40,700 nucleotides of DNA, from positions 1 to 40,700 of the forward strand of contig JAJPHA010000027.1 in assembly GCA_021325475.1 (NCBI GenBank), read 5' to 3'. Position 1 is the stretch's first letter; each line of letters opens with the position of its first letter. The stretch comes from Rhodanobacteraceae bacterium (GTDB lineage: Bacteria; Pseudomonadota; Gammaproteobacteria; Xanthomonadales; Rhodanobacteraceae). A program made the position numbers and the translations under genes. The notes under the pieces are model-generated. The model was not told the DNA's origin and did no database searches. It worked only from the letters and a program-made list of their open reading frames with translations. Of the stretch, positions 1 through 9,142 are shown one piece after another.

Positions 1-2
1 GG

Positions 3-1259
3 ATCCTGGCGAAGATGGTGGCGAAGGACCCGGCCGATCGCTACCAGAGCTGCCACGAGCTGATCGCCGATCTCGCCAGGCATCCGCTGGTGGCCAAGGG
101 CGGGCCGATCACCTTGCAGACCAAACTCTCGCCCGCCGCGGCGACGGTGGTCGGCCAGAAGACGCCGGTGTCCGGCCAGCGGCCGCTGCCGAGCACGACG
201 CCGACCCCGCAGCCGATGCCGATCGCCGGCGCCGCCACACCGGCGCCGGCCGGCGCGGCGCACGAGCCGGTGCTGGCGCGGCAGGCCGCGCCCACCGGCA
301 AGGGTGCCTCGGCGCTGCCGTGGGCGATCGCCGCGATCCTGCTGCTCGGCGTGGCCGGCGGCGCGTTCGCCTTCCGCGACCGCATCCCGTTCCTCGCACA
401 ATACTTCGGCGGCGCGAACGCCACGAGTCACACCACGCCGACCGAGCTCGGCGCGACCAACACCGTCGCCGCCGCGGCGCCGAATTCGGCACCCGCGCCA
501 GCTGCGGCCGCGACGAGTCCGACGGCCGCGCCGCCCGCCGCACCGGCCGGCGGCGCTTCGGTCAACGAAGTGCTCGGACAGTCGCAGCCGGCCGCGAACG
601 CGGCACCGGTCGCCGCGAGCGCACCGGCCGGCGCGCCGCCGCCCGAATCCGCGGCGCCGGCGGCCCGCGCCTCGGAGGTGCAGCCGCTCAAGGAGCTGGC
701 CGCCGCGCAGGCGGCCGAGACGCACGCGCCACCCGCGCCGCAACGCGTGGCCCGCGTCACCGAGCCCGAGCCGGTGAGCGCGCCGCCGAAGCCGCACATC
801 CCGACCGTGGCGGTCATCGGCGGCGGCGACGTCAACATCGCCGAGCCGGCCGAACGCGCCATCGAACAGATGCTGCAGCGGCACGGCTACCACGTGCTCG
901 ACCAGGCCTCGATGCCGCGCATCGAGCATCTGCTCGGCGGCGAGCGGCCGCGTTTCGCCGAGGCCCTGGAGCTGCTCGCCAAGCACGGCCGGGTGGATGC
1001 CGTGGTGTTCGTGAATGCACGGCCGGTGGGCACGCAGCAGCTCACCTATTACGGCCAGAGTTCGACCCTGTACACCGCCCAGCTCGGCGTGCGCGCCTAC
1101 TCGATCGACCAGCGCCGCATGCTCGGTCCGGGCTGGTCGGAGCGGGTGAACTACACGACGCTCAACGCCACCGAGCAGGCCAACGAGGCGATCGAGCCGA
1201 TGCTGCGCGAGGTCGAGGAACACCTGGTCGACTATCGACCGAAGCACGGCAAGGGTTGA
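3..1259 (+). CDS. C-terminal part of a membrane-anchored Ser/Thr protein kinase (5' truncated by the window)
   Basis: The reading frame is open from the window edge, so the true start lies upstream. The first visible residues (KMVAKDPADRYQSCHELIADL) match the last helices of a Hanks-type kinase domain, including the conserved DPxxRY arginine. An Ala/Pro-rich stretch follows, then one membrane helix (WAIAAILLLGVAGGAFAF, about nt 316-372), a long Ala/Pro/Thr linker that is probably extracytoplasmic, and a folded C-terminal domain from about nt 796 (VAVIGGGDVNIAEPAERAI onward). This is the kinase-TM-linker-sensor layout of bacterial PknB-like kinases. I do not recognise the C-terminal domain firmly; its alternating strands and repeated-Ala helices loosely recall CsgG/FlgT-like periplasmic modules. 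The kinase assignment rests only on the short tail of the catalytic domain. Confidence 0.7.
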   Translation: MLAKMVAKDPADRYQSCHELIADLARHPLVAKGGPITLQTKLSPAAATVVGQKTPVSGQRPLPSTTPTPQPMPIAGAATPAPAGAAHEPVLARQAAPTGKGASALPWAIAAILLLGVAGGAFAFRDRIPFLAQYFGGANATSHTTPTELGATNTVAAAAPNSAPAPAAAATSPTAAPPAAPAGGASVNEVLGQSQPAANAAPVAASAPAGAPPPESAAPAARASEVQPLKELAAAQAAETHAPPAPQRVARVTEPEPVSAPPKPHIPTVAVIGGGDVNIAEPAERAIEQMLQRHGYHVLDQASMPRIEHLLGGERPRFAEALELLAKHGRVDAVVFVNARPVGTQQLTYYGQSSTLYTAQLGVRAYSIDQRRMLGPGWSERVNYTTLNATEQANEAIEPMLREVEEHLVDYRPKHGKG

Positions 1260-1284
1260 GCGGCCGCACGCGCCGGCGAATTCT

Positions 1285-3054
1285 TCAGGGCAGCTCGCGC
1301 GGCGCGTTGGCGCGGCCGAGTACCTGCTGGGCGTGGCGGTAGCCGGCCTCGATGGCGCGTTCGTAGGCATGCCAGTCGAGCAGGTCGATGTCGTCGAGCG
1401 GCGGCGTCAGCAGGAGGCTCGTCAGCGCACGCCGCTCCTGGCTCGCCGCCTCGGCGTTGACCATGCCCGAGCGCAGCAGGATGCTCAGGATCCCGGGCCG
1501 CAGCGGACGCCGGAACAGGCGTTGCCAGGCGAGCCGCCACCACGGCGGCAGGGCGTACTCCTCGACCTCGGCGTAGAGCACGTCGTCGGCGCCGATGTCG
1601 ACCGCGACCACCTCGCCCACCCCTTGCGTGCGCATCACGTCGACCGGCAGGTTGTTGATCACCGCGCCATCGACGAACACCTCGCGCCGGTGGAACACCG
1701 GCGGCAGCACGCCGGGGATCGCGCAGCTCGCGCGCAGCCAGAACCACAACGGGCCGGCGCGGTGCCATTCGGCGCGGCCAGCGGTGAGGTTGGCGGTGAC
1801 GCAGAAGTAGGGCAAGGCGAGATCGGTGATGTCGCGCGGCCCGAAGGCTTCGCGCAGCAGGTGCGCCACGCGGCGACCGGCGACCAGCGCGACGAACGGG
1901 AAGGTGTAATCGCGCAGCGGCTTGCCGAGGACGAACGCGCGCCGGTACTTGTCGAACATCTCCTCGTCGGACCAGTCGGCCGCGACCCCCGCGCCGATGA
2001 TCGCGCCGATCGAAGTGCCGCCGACGTAGTCGATCTGCATGCCCGCCTCGCGCAGCGCGCGGACCACGCCGAGGTGGGCGAAGCCACGCGCGCCGCCGCC
2101 GGAAAGCACCAGGCCGATGCTGCGTCCGGTGAGCAGGCGGGCGATGCGCTCGAGGTCGCGGTCGTCGCGCACGTGATGATGCTGCGCGCCCGGCACCTGC
2201 GCCAGCCAGCGCAGCGCCGCGCCGGCGGCGATCGCGCCGTCGCGGTGTTGCAGCAGCAGATGGCGCGGCCGGTGCAGCGCGCGTTCGGCGTCGAACCCGG
2301 CCGCGTCGGGCCAGGGGCTGGCCGGCGCGCCCGCGTCGGTGAGCAGCAGCAGGCAGTCGGCCTGGCGCACGCACAGCTCGCGCCAGTCGCGGTCCCCGCT
2401 CGCGCCGAGATAGATGACGAAGCGCACGCGTTCCTCGAGCGCGCTGAACCAGGCGCTGGTCTCGCCGCGCGCGGCGTCGGCCTCGATCAACGCACATTCG
2501 CCGTAGCGTGACAGCGCCGCGCGCAGGCGCGCGGCGAAGGCGCGGGCATCGCTCGCCGCGTCGTGCGGCAGGATCGCGAAGGTGCGCGGCGCCGACGACG
2601 TGCCGCTGCGTCGCTCGATCAGCCGCCGCACCGCGAGCCGCGCGGTTTGCAGCATCGCCTGCGGATTGCGCGCGACCAGCTCCTGGAAACCGGCGCGCGA
2701 CAGGCGCAGCAGTTCCGAATCGCGCAACGCGCGCACCGTCGCCGACCGCGGCTGATCGACGATCAGGCCGAGCTCGCCGACGGTTTCGCCGGCGGCGACC
2801 ACGCCGTCGAGGTGCAGCGCGCCGCTCGGGTCCGGCTTGAACGCGCCGAGGCTGCCCGATTTCAGCACGTACAGCGCATCGGACGGATCGCCGTATTCGA
2901 ACAGGGTGGCGCCGCCCGGCAGCACGAACCACTCCAGTTCGGCGGCGAGCGCGGCCAGCGCCGCGTCGTCGAGATGGCGGAACAGGGCGAGCTCGCGCAA
3001 CAGCTTGCGCGCATCGTAGACTTCGCCGCCGGCCTGCGATTCGCTCATTGCCAC
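1285..3054 (-). CDS. Patatin-like phospholipase with N-terminal cyclic nucleotide-binding domain
   Basis: The 589-aa protein is predicted to hydrolyse acyl esters of phospholipids or lysophospholipids, like the NTE/RssA branch of the patatins. The N-terminal third (about residues 15-140) is a cAMP-receptor-type beta-barrel (FEYGDPSDALYVLKSGSLG, then GETVGELGLIVDQPRSATV). The middle links to a patatin domain beginning at GLVLSGGGARGFAHLGV, the glycine-rich oxyanion loop. The nucleophile is Ser348 in GGTSIGA and the dyad aspartate is Asp462 in DGAVINNLPV. The ATG at 3054 is preceded by a GGAG Shine-Dalgarno-like sequence. It is transcribed divergently from prlC and ends 25 bp from the end of the convergent kinase gene. 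CNBD-patatin fusions are a known eukaryotic (NTE) and bacterial architecture; whether this barrel binds a nucleotide is not shown. Confidence 0.9.
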   Translation of the reverse strand: MAMSESQAGGEVYDARKLLRELALFRHLDDAALAALAAELEWFVLPGGATLFEYGDPSDALYVLKSGSLGAFKPDPSGALHLDGVVAAGETVGELGLIVDQPRSATVRALRDSELLRLSRAGFQELVARNPQAMLQTARLAVRRLIERRSGTSSAPRTFAILPHDAASDARAFAARLRAALSRYGECALIEADAARGETSAWFSALEERVRFVIYLGASGDRDWRELCVRQADCLLLLTDAGAPASPWPDAAGFDAERALHRPRHLLLQHRDGAIAAGAALRWLAQVPGAQHHHVRDDRDLERIARLLTGRSIGLVLSGGGARGFAHLGVVRALREAGMQIDYVGGTSIGAIIGAGVAADWSDEEMFDKYRRAFVLGKPLRDYTFPFVALVAGRRVAHLLREAFGPRDITDLALPYFCVTANLTAGRAEWHRAGPLWFWLRASCAIPGVLPPVFHRREVFVDGAVINNLPVDVMRTQGVGEVVAVDIGADDVLYAEVEEYALPPWWRLAWQRLFRRPLRPGILSILLRSGMVNAEAASQERRALTSLLLTPPLDDIDLLDWHAYERAIEAGYRHAQQVLGRANAPRELP

Positions 3055-3177
3055 TCCGAAGCGTCCGGGTCATGCTAGCGCAAACCGGCGGCCCCGGTCC
3101 CTTGATTTTCGCCGCCGCGCTGCCACTGTTGTCCGGCCCGACGCGGTCGCGATGCCGCCAACGTCTCCCGTACACCG

Positions 3178-5220
3178 ATGACCGAGACCAATCCCCTGCT
3201 CGCCGACGCGGACCTGCCGCCGTTCGCCGCGATCCGGCCGGAACACGTGCTGCCGGCGGTGACGAAGGTGCTCGCCGAATACCGCGCCCGCATCGACGCG
3301 CTGACCGCGGCGACGGCTCCGCGCACCTTTGCCAACACGATGCTGCCGCAGGAGGAACTCGAGCATCGGCTGGAACGCATCTGGGCGCCGGTGGCGCACC
3401 TGCACGCGGTGCGCGACAGCGCGGCGTTGCGCGCCGCGTATGCCGAAGCCGAGCAGCGCGTCACCGAGCACGCCGCCGAACTCGGCCAGAACCGCGCCCT
3501 GTACGAGGCCGTCAAGGCCGTCGCCGACGGCGCCGAGTTCGCCACGCTGCCGCGGGCGGCGCGCACCCTGGTCGAACACGCGCTGCGCGATTTCCACCTG
3601 TCCGGCGTGGCGCTCGCCGAACCCGCGCGGTCGCGCTTCCGCGCCATCGCCACCGAACTCGCGCGGCTCGGCACCGAGTTCGAGAACGCCGTGCTCGATG
3701 CGACCGAAGCGTGGAGCGAAATCGTCGACGCGAGCGCGCTCGCCGGCGTGCCGGAGGCCGAACGCGCCGCGCTGGCGCGCGACGCCGCCGAGGCCGGACA
3801 GCCGGGTTACCTCGTCACCCTGCGCCAGCCGAGCGTGCAGGCGATCCTCACCTACGCCGAGGATCGCGCCCTGCGCGAGCGCGTCTACGCGGCGTACCAC
3901 ACGCGCGCTTCCGACCAGGGTCCGCACGCCGGTCGCTTCGACAATTCCGCGCGGATCGAGCGCATCCTCGCCCTGCGCCACGAAGGCGCGCGCCTGCTCG
4001 GCTTCGCCAATGCCGCCGAGGAGTCGCTGGCGACGAAGATGGCGGCGACACCCAAGCGCGTGCTCGACTTCCTGCACGATCTCGCCGCGCGCGCCAAACC
4101 GGTGGCCGCACGCGAGCTCGCCGAGCTGCGCGAATTCGCGCGCACCGAGCTCGGTCTCGCCGAGCTCGCGCCGTGGGACCTCGCCTACGCCGCCGAGAAA
4201 CTGCGCGCACGCACCCTCGACCTGCGCGAGGAGGACCTGAAGCCCTATTTTCCGCTGCCCGCCGTGCTCGACGGCCTGTTCGCGATCGCCGCGCGCGTGT
4301 TCGGCATCACCCTGCAGGCGCGCGACGACGTCGCGGTGTGGCATCCGGACGTGCGCTATTACGAGGTGCGCGACGGCGCCGGGCGGGTGCGGGCGGGCGC
4401 CTATCTGGATTTGTATACACGCGCCGGCAAGCGCGACGGCGCCTGGATGGACGTGTGTCGCTCGCGCTTCGACGACGGCCGCCGCACGCACCCGCCGATC
4501 GCCTTCCTCACCTGCAACTTCGCGCCGCCCCTGCCGGATCGCCCGACCCTGCTGACCCACGAGGAGGTGGCCACGCTGTTCCACGAATTCGGCCACGGCC
4601 TGCACCTCCTGTTGACCGAGGTGGACCTGCCGAGCGTCTCCGGCATCGCCGGCGTCGAGTGGGACGCGGTCGAACTGCCGAGCCAGTTCCTCGAGAACTT
4701 CGCCTGGCAGCGCGAGGCGCTCGATCTGTTCGCCCGCCACTGGCAGACCGGCGCGCCGCTGCCGGCGGATCTGTACCGGCGCCTGCGCGCCTCGCGGCAG
4801 TTCCATGCCGGCCTGTTCCTGGTGCGCCAGCTCGAATTCGCGCTGTTCGATTTCCGCCTGCATCTCGACTACGACCCGCGCCGCGGCGCGCGCGCGCTCG
4901 AGCTCCTCGACGAGGTGCGGCGCGAGATCGCGGTGGTGTTTCCGCCGCCGTGGCAGCGCCTGCCGCACGCCTTCGGCCACATCTTCGGCGGCGGCTACGA
5001 CGCCGGCTACTACAGTTATCTGTGGGCCGAACTGCTGTCCGCCGACGCCTTCGCCCGGTTCGAGGAAGCCGGCATTTTCGATCGCGCCGCGGGCGAGGCG
5101 TTCCGGCGCAGCATTCTCGCCGTCGGCGGCTCGCGTCCGGCGCTCGAATCCTTCGTCGAATTCCGCGGCCGCGAACCGCGCATCGACGCCCTGCTGCGCA
5201 GCTACGGGCTGGCCGCGTGA
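3178..5220 (+). CDS. prlC: Oligopeptidase A (M3 family zinc metallopeptidase)
   Basis: This 680-aa cytosolic oligopeptidase is predicted to degrade peptides released by proteases, including cleaved signal peptides, as described for E. coli PrlC/OpdA. The zinc site is HEFGH at residues 469-473, followed by EWDAVELPSQFLENF, which supplies the third ligand (about Glu499). The tail HAFGHIFGGGYDAGYYSYLWAE and the length (E. coli protein 680 aa) are typical of family M3A. The start was chosen because MTETNPLLADADLPPF aligns with the usual M3A N-terminus; no strong Shine-Dalgarno is visible. It lies divergent from the patatin gene, with 94 bp to xthA downstream. Thimet oligopeptidase-type relatives are the only serious alternative. 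Confidence 0.95.
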   Translation: MTETNPLLADADLPPFAAIRPEHVLPAVTKVLAEYRARIDALTAATAPRTFANTMLPQEELEHRLERIWAPVAHLHAVRDSAALRAAYAEAEQRVTEHAAELGQNRALYEAVKAVADGAEFATLPRAARTLVEHALRDFHLSGVALAEPARSRFRAIATELARLGTEFENAVLDATEAWSEIVDASALAGVPEAERAALARDAAEAGQPGYLVTLRQPSVQAILTYAEDRALRERVYAAYHTRASDQGPHAGRFDNSARIERILALRHEGARLLGFANAAEESLATKMAATPKRVLDFLHDLAARAKPVAARELAELREFARTELGLAELAPWDLAYAAEKLRARTLDLREEDLKPYFPLPAVLDGLFAIAARVFGITLQARDDVAVWHPDVRYYEVRDGAGRVRAGAYLDLYTRAGKRDGAWMDVCRSRFDDGRRTHPPIAFLTCNFAPPLPDRPTLLTHEEVATLFHEFGHGLHLLLTEVDLPSVSGIAGVEWDAVELPSQFLENFAWQREALDLFARHWQTGAPLPADLYRRLRASRQFHAGLFLVRQLEFALFDFRLHLDYDPRRGARALELLDEVRREIAVVFPPPWQRLPHAFGHIFGGGYDAGYYSYLWAELLSADAFARFEEAGIFDRAAGEAFRRSILAVGGSRPALESFVEFRGREPRIDALLRSYGLAA

Positions 5221-5251
5221 CTCGCCGTACCGCGCCGGTGGATCGGAAAAG

Positions 5252-5300
5252 TGCGATCATGCAGGATCGCATTCCGGCTCGTGCGGTCGTGCACGACCGC
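5252..5300. repeat. Two adjacent inverted repeats in the xthA leader
   Basis: The first is a 7-bp stem, TGCGATC (5252-5258) and GATCGCA (5265-5271), with a 6-nt loop. Twelve bases further on is a perfect 18-bp palindrome, GCGGTCGTGCACGACCGC (5283-5300), ending 14 bp before the xthA ATG. Neither is followed by a T-run, so a rho-independent terminator for prlC is unlikely. An operator or an RNA structure in the xthA leader is possible. Confidence 0.5.
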
Positions 5301-5314
5301 CACGGTGCAACGCC

Positions 5315-6085
5315 ATGAAAATCGCCTCCTGGAACGTCAACTCGCTGCACGTGCGCCTGCCGCACCTATGCGAGTGGCTGACCAGGGAGGCGCCGGACGT
5401 GGTCGCGCTGCAGGAAACCAAGACCGAGGACGCGAAATTTCCGCACGCCGCGTTCCACGAACTCGGCTACCACGCCGTGTGCGCCGGACAGAAGACCTAC
5501 AACGGCGTGGCGATCCTCGCGCGCGAGCCGCCGCGCGAGTCGCGCGCCGACATTCCGGGCTTCGACGATCCGCAGCGGCGCGTGCTCGCCGCCAGCGTCG
5601 GCGATCTGCGCGTGGTCAATCTGTACGTGGTCAACGGCCAGGACGTCGGCAGCGACAAGTACGCCTACAAGCTCGACTGGCTGGCCAAGGTGCGTGCCTA
5701 CCTCGCCGCCGAGATGCAGCGTTTTCCACAAATGATCGTTTTGGGCGATTTCAACATCGCCCCGGACGACCGCGACGTGCACGATCCGGAACTGTGGCGC
5801 GAGCGGATCCTCTGCTCGACGCCGGAACGCGCGGCGCTGCGCGGGTTGTTCGATCTCGGACTGCACGACAGCTTCCGCTTGTTCGAGCCGGCCGGCGGCC
5901 ACTATTCGTGGTGGGACTATCGCCAGGCCGCGTTCCGGCGCAATCTCGGCCTGCGCATCGACCTGATCCTGGCGAGCGAGGCGCTGCGCGCGCGCTGCCG
6001 TGGCGCCGGCATCGACCGCACGCCGCGCAGTTGGGAACGGCCGAGCGATCACGCCCCCGTCACGCTGGAACTCGCCGATGGCTGA
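5315..6085 (+). CDS. xthA: Exodeoxyribonuclease III / AP endonuclease
   Basis: The 256-aa EEP-superfamily nuclease is predicted to act in base excision repair, cutting 5' of abasic sites and trimming 3' ends from duplex DNA. It starts MKIASWNVNSLHVRLPHL. It contains the metal-binding LQETKTED, the catalytic LGDFNIAPDDRDVHDP, and the terminal SDHAPVTLEL with the catalytic histidine. The ATG at 5315 was preferred over the longer upstream frame because this is where family similarity begins. The 3' end overlaps the start of the UPF0149 gene by 8 bp, implying translational coupling. The leader carries two inverted repeats. Confidence 0.95.
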   Translation: MKIASWNVNSLHVRLPHLCEWLTREAPDVVALQETKTEDAKFPHAAFHELGYHAVCAGQKTYNGVAILAREPPRESRADIPGFDDPQRRVLAASVGDLRVVNLYVVNGQDVGSDKYAYKLDWLAKVRAYLAAEMQRFPQMIVLGDFNIAPDDRDVHDPELWRERILCSTPERAALRGLFDLGLHDSFRLFEPAGGHYSWWDYRQAAFRRNLGLRIDLILASEALRARCRGAGIDRTPRSWERPSDHAPVTLELADG

Positions 6086-6752
6086 GACCCCGGACCTGCC
6101 CGACTGGCCGGCCACGCTGGCCGACGCGGAGCTGGAGGAACTCGATCAGTTCCTGCGCGCCCACGCCGGCGAGGACGCGCTGCTGCTCGACGGCGTGCAC
6201 GGCCTGCTCACCGCCAACGCGATCGGGCCGCAACCGGCCGCTCCGGAGGAGTGGCTGCCCGAAGTGCTGCACGAACCGTTCGCCGACGAGACCGAGGCGC
6301 GGCGCATCCTGGAACTGCTCGCGCGTCTCAACGAAGGTGTGGGCCTCGAGCTTGAGGGTGGCGCATACGAACCCATCCTCGGCGAGATCGAACTCGACGA
6401 CGGCGACACCGCGTTGAGCGCCCAGGGCTGGTGCGAGGGCTTCGCGCGCGGCGTCGATCTGCGCGCGCGGCTGTGGGAGGCGCGGCTCGGCGTCGATACG
6501 CAACTGACCGAACTGCTCGGGCCGATCATGGCGCTGGCGGTCGACGAAGGCGTGTTCGAAACCGATGCCGACTTCGCGCCGCTGTCGGAAAGCGAATACG
6601 ACGAATGCCTGGCGCAATTGCCGAACGCGGTCGGCGCGATCGCGCACTACTGGCGCGAACAGCCGCCGACGCCGGAGGAGCTCGCCAGCGTCCGCGCCGC
6701 CGGCGAAGACGACGCCGCGCGGCGGCGCCGCGGCGGCAAGTGGTTGCATTGA
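6078..6752 (+). CDS. UPF0149 (YgfB/YecA) family protein
   Basis: The 224-aa acidic protein starts at an ATG overlapping the end of xthA. The motif LLDGVHGLLTANAIGP near residue 40 and the central WCEGFARGV followed by an all-helical half are characteristic of the YgfB/YecA (UPF0149) family. Members in Pseudomonas have been linked to gene regulation, but no biochemical role can be read from the sequence. The YecA-type SEC-C zinc motif is missing: the protein ends in a basic RRRRGGKWLH tail, so it is closer to the YgfB form. It converges on the dipeptidyl peptidase gene with a 29-bp gap. Confidence 0.85.
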   Translation: MAETPDLPDWPATLADAELEELDQFLRAHAGEDALLLDGVHGLLTANAIGPQPAAPEEWLPEVLHEPFADETEARRILELLARLNEGVGLELEGGAYEPILGEIELDDGDTALSAQGWCEGFARGVDLRARLWEARLGVDTQLTELLGPIMALAVDEGVFETDADFAPLSESEYDECLAQLPNAVGAIAHYWREQPPTPEELASVRAAGEDDAARRRRGGKWLH

Positions 6753-6781
6753 ACGGTCGCTGCGCGGCGACGGCCGCGGAT

Positions 6782-9013
6782 TCAGCGATTCGCGTCGGTG
6801 GGCCCGAGCCGGCGCGCGAAGAAGTCCGCGATGGTGCGATAGGCGTGCGTGCGCATCGCCGGCGTCGACAGGCCGTGCTTGCCGCCGGGATAGGTCATCA
6901 GCTCGAACAAGCTGCCGCGTTCCTGCAAGGCGGCCATCAGCTCGGTCGAATGGGTGAACAGCACGTTGTCGTCGGCCATGCCGTGCATCAACAGCAACGG
7001 TGAACGCAGGCCGTCGAGCCAGTGCCGCACGTCGGCGAGCTCGTAGCCGCGCGGATTGCGCTCGGGCGTGTCGAGGTAGCGCTCGGTATACGCGGTATCG
7101 TAGCGGCGCCAGTCGACCACCGGCGCCACCGCCACGCCGGCGGCGATCTCGTCGGAATCGCGCGCGAGCAGCATCGCCGTGAGATAGCCGCCGTAGCTCC
7201 AGCCGAACACGCCGATGTGCGCGCCGTCCACCCACGGCTGACGCTTGAGCCAGGCGATGCCGGTCGCTTGATCCTCGACGTCGAGCCGGCCGAACTGGCG
7301 GTATATGCCGTCGCTGAAACGCCGGCCGCGGCGCGCCATGCCGCGGTTGTCGAGTGAGAACACGGCGTAGCCGTGCTGCGCCAGGTACTCGGCGAAGTAA
7401 TCCACCCAGCCGCGCACGACCACCTGGCCGTGCGGCCCGCCATAGTACGTATCGACCACCGGATAGCGTCGCGCCGGATCGAAGCCGAGCGGCCGGTACA
7501 GTCGATAGTACAGCGTCTGTCCGTCGGCCGCGGCGAGGGTGCCGAATTCCGGTACGACGTGCGCGTCGCGGTACGGCCAGTACGGGTGCCGCGCATCGAG
7601 CGGGTTCCGCTCGACGTAGGCGCGCAGCCGGCCGTCGGCCTCGTGCACCGCGACCCGCGGCGGCGTGTTCGGATCGGCGAAGGTATCGACATAGAAGCGC
7701 GCGTCCCTGGCGAACACCGCCGCATGCACGCCGTCCTCGCGACTGATGCGGCGCGGCGCCTGCGCGGTGCGGCCGTCGAGCGTGAGCACGTAGAGCTGCC
7801 GATCGGGGACGAAGTCGCGATTGCTGTCGACGTAGACGAGCCCGGCGCGTTCGTCCACCGCGAGCACGCCATCGACGTTCCAGTCGCCGGCGCTGACGGC
7901 GCGGACCAGCGTGCCGGCCATGGTATACAAATACACATGATGCCAGCCGCTGCGGTCGCTGCCCCACAGGAAGCCGGCGTCGTCGGCGAGAAAGCGCAGG
8001 TCGTCGTTGAGGTCGATCCAGGTGTCGCTGGTTTCGGTGAGCAATGTGCGCGAGACGAGGCTGGCCGCCTCGACCCGGATCAGGTCCAGGCGTCGCTGGT
8101 CGCGCGTCAGCCGCTGCCAGGCGAAGGCCTGGCCGTTCGGCAGCCAGTCCAGCCGGGCGAGATAGAAGTCGCCGTCGCCGGTAGCGACGAACCGCGCCGC
8201 GCCGCCCGTCGGCGCGATCACGCCGAGCCGCACGGCGACATTCGCGCCGCCGGCGGCCGGGTAGCGCTGCTCGATCACCGCGGTGTGATCGGCGTAGACC
8301 TCGAAGCGCTTGACCACCGCCACCGGCGCCTCGTCGTAGCGCTCGAACGCGATCGCCGATTCGTCCGGCGCCCACCAGTAGCCGTGGGCGCGACCGAGTT
8401 CCTCCTGGGCGATGAACTCGGCCTCGCCGTTGTGCACCGTGCCGCCGCCGTCGTCGGTGAGCGGCCGCGGCGGGCCGCCGGCGAGGTCGATCAGCCAGAG
8501 ATTGCCCTTGCGCACGTAGGACACGTATCGGCCGCGCGGCGAGACCTGCGGATCGAGCACCGCGCCGCCGGTGGCGAGTTCGCGCAAGGCGCGCGCTGGC
8601 GGCACGGTCAGATCGTACAAGTATAATTTGTCACCTAGTGGAAAAAGCAATTTCTTGCCATCCGGCGCCCAGACGTAGTCGACGATGCCGTGGCGGCCGG
8701 CGCTGCGCGCGCGCTCGCGGCGCGCCAGTTCCTCCGCCGACAGCCGCTCGCCGTGCGGCGCCAGCACGCGCGCATCGACCAGGCGGCGGGTCGTGCCGCG
8801 GCGTACGTCGTACTCCCAGAGATCGAACGTGGTCTGGTCGTCGGCCTGGGCGCGCAGGAAGGTCACCCGCTGGCCGTCGGGCGCGATGCTCAGGTGCAGC
8901 GGCGCCGCGCCGCTCAGGCTGCCGCCGCCGTAGATGCGCTCGATGCTGAGCTTCTCCGCGTGCGCCGCGGCGGCGGCGAGCGCAAGCCAACCGAACCAGA
9001 GGACGCCGCGCAT
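6782..9013 (-). CDS. Secreted dipeptidyl peptidase IV (S9 family serine peptidase)
   Basis: The 743-aa protein is predicted to remove X-Pro or X-Ala dipeptides from peptides in the periplasm. An N-terminal signal peptide (MRGVLWFGWLALAAAAAHA) precedes a DPPIV beta-propeller containing the Glu pair of the substrate pocket (EFIAQEELGRAHGYWWAPD) and a C-terminal alpha/beta hydrolase. The nucleophile is Ser606 in GWSYGGY, the aspartate is in HGMADDNVLF, and the histidine is in YPGGKHGLS. Length and order match bacterial DPPIV of Xanthomonadales. One stretch (nt 8616-8657) uses clustered A/T-rich codons such as TTA and CTA that are otherwise rare here. It lies 129 bp downstream of mnmE on the same strand. 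Confidence 0.93.
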   Translation of the reverse strand: MRGVLWFGWLALAAAAAHAEKLSIERIYGGGSLSGAAPLHLSIAPDGQRVTFLRAQADDQTTFDLWEYDVRRGTTRRLVDARVLAPHGERLSAEELARRERARSAGRHGIVDYVWAPDGKKLLFPLGDKLYLYDLTVPPARALRELATGGAVLDPQVSPRGRYVSYVRKGNLWLIDLAGGPPRPLTDDGGGTVHNGEAEFIAQEELGRAHGYWWAPDESAIAFERYDEAPVAVVKRFEVYADHTAVIEQRYPAAGGANVAVRLGVIAPTGGAARFVATGDGDFYLARLDWLPNGQAFAWQRLTRDQRRLDLIRVEAASLVSRTLLTETSDTWIDLNDDLRFLADDAGFLWGSDRSGWHHVYLYTMAGTLVRAVSAGDWNVDGVLAVDERAGLVYVDSNRDFVPDRQLYVLTLDGRTAQAPRRISREDGVHAAVFARDARFYVDTFADPNTPPRVAVHEADGRLRAYVERNPLDARHPYWPYRDAHVVPEFGTLAAADGQTLYYRLYRPLGFDPARRYPVVDTYYGGPHGQVVVRGWVDYFAEYLAQHGYAVFSLDNRGMARRGRRFSDGIYRQFGRLDVEDQATGIAWLKRQPWVDGAHIGVFGWSYGGYLTAMLLARDSDEIAAGVAVAPVVDWRRYDTAYTERYLDTPERNPRGYELADVRHWLDGLRSPLLLMHGMADDNVLFTHSTELMAALQERGSLFELMTYPGGKHGLSTPAMRTHAYRTIADFFARRLGPTDANR

Positions 9014-9142
9014 GCCGCACTCCCCGACCGGAACGCGGTGATTATCGACGCCGGCGCGCCGCGGCGCCAGCGGCGCTCAGCGCGGGGCGTCCTGGCCGGA
9101 TTCCTGCGCCGGTGCGGTCGGCCGCGCGGCTTTGCAAGCGCC

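Noticed and set aside
3070-4980. Long antisense frame over prlC
   Set aside because: Shadow of the M3 peptidase gene; composition is non-protein-like and the sense product is complete with its zinc motif.
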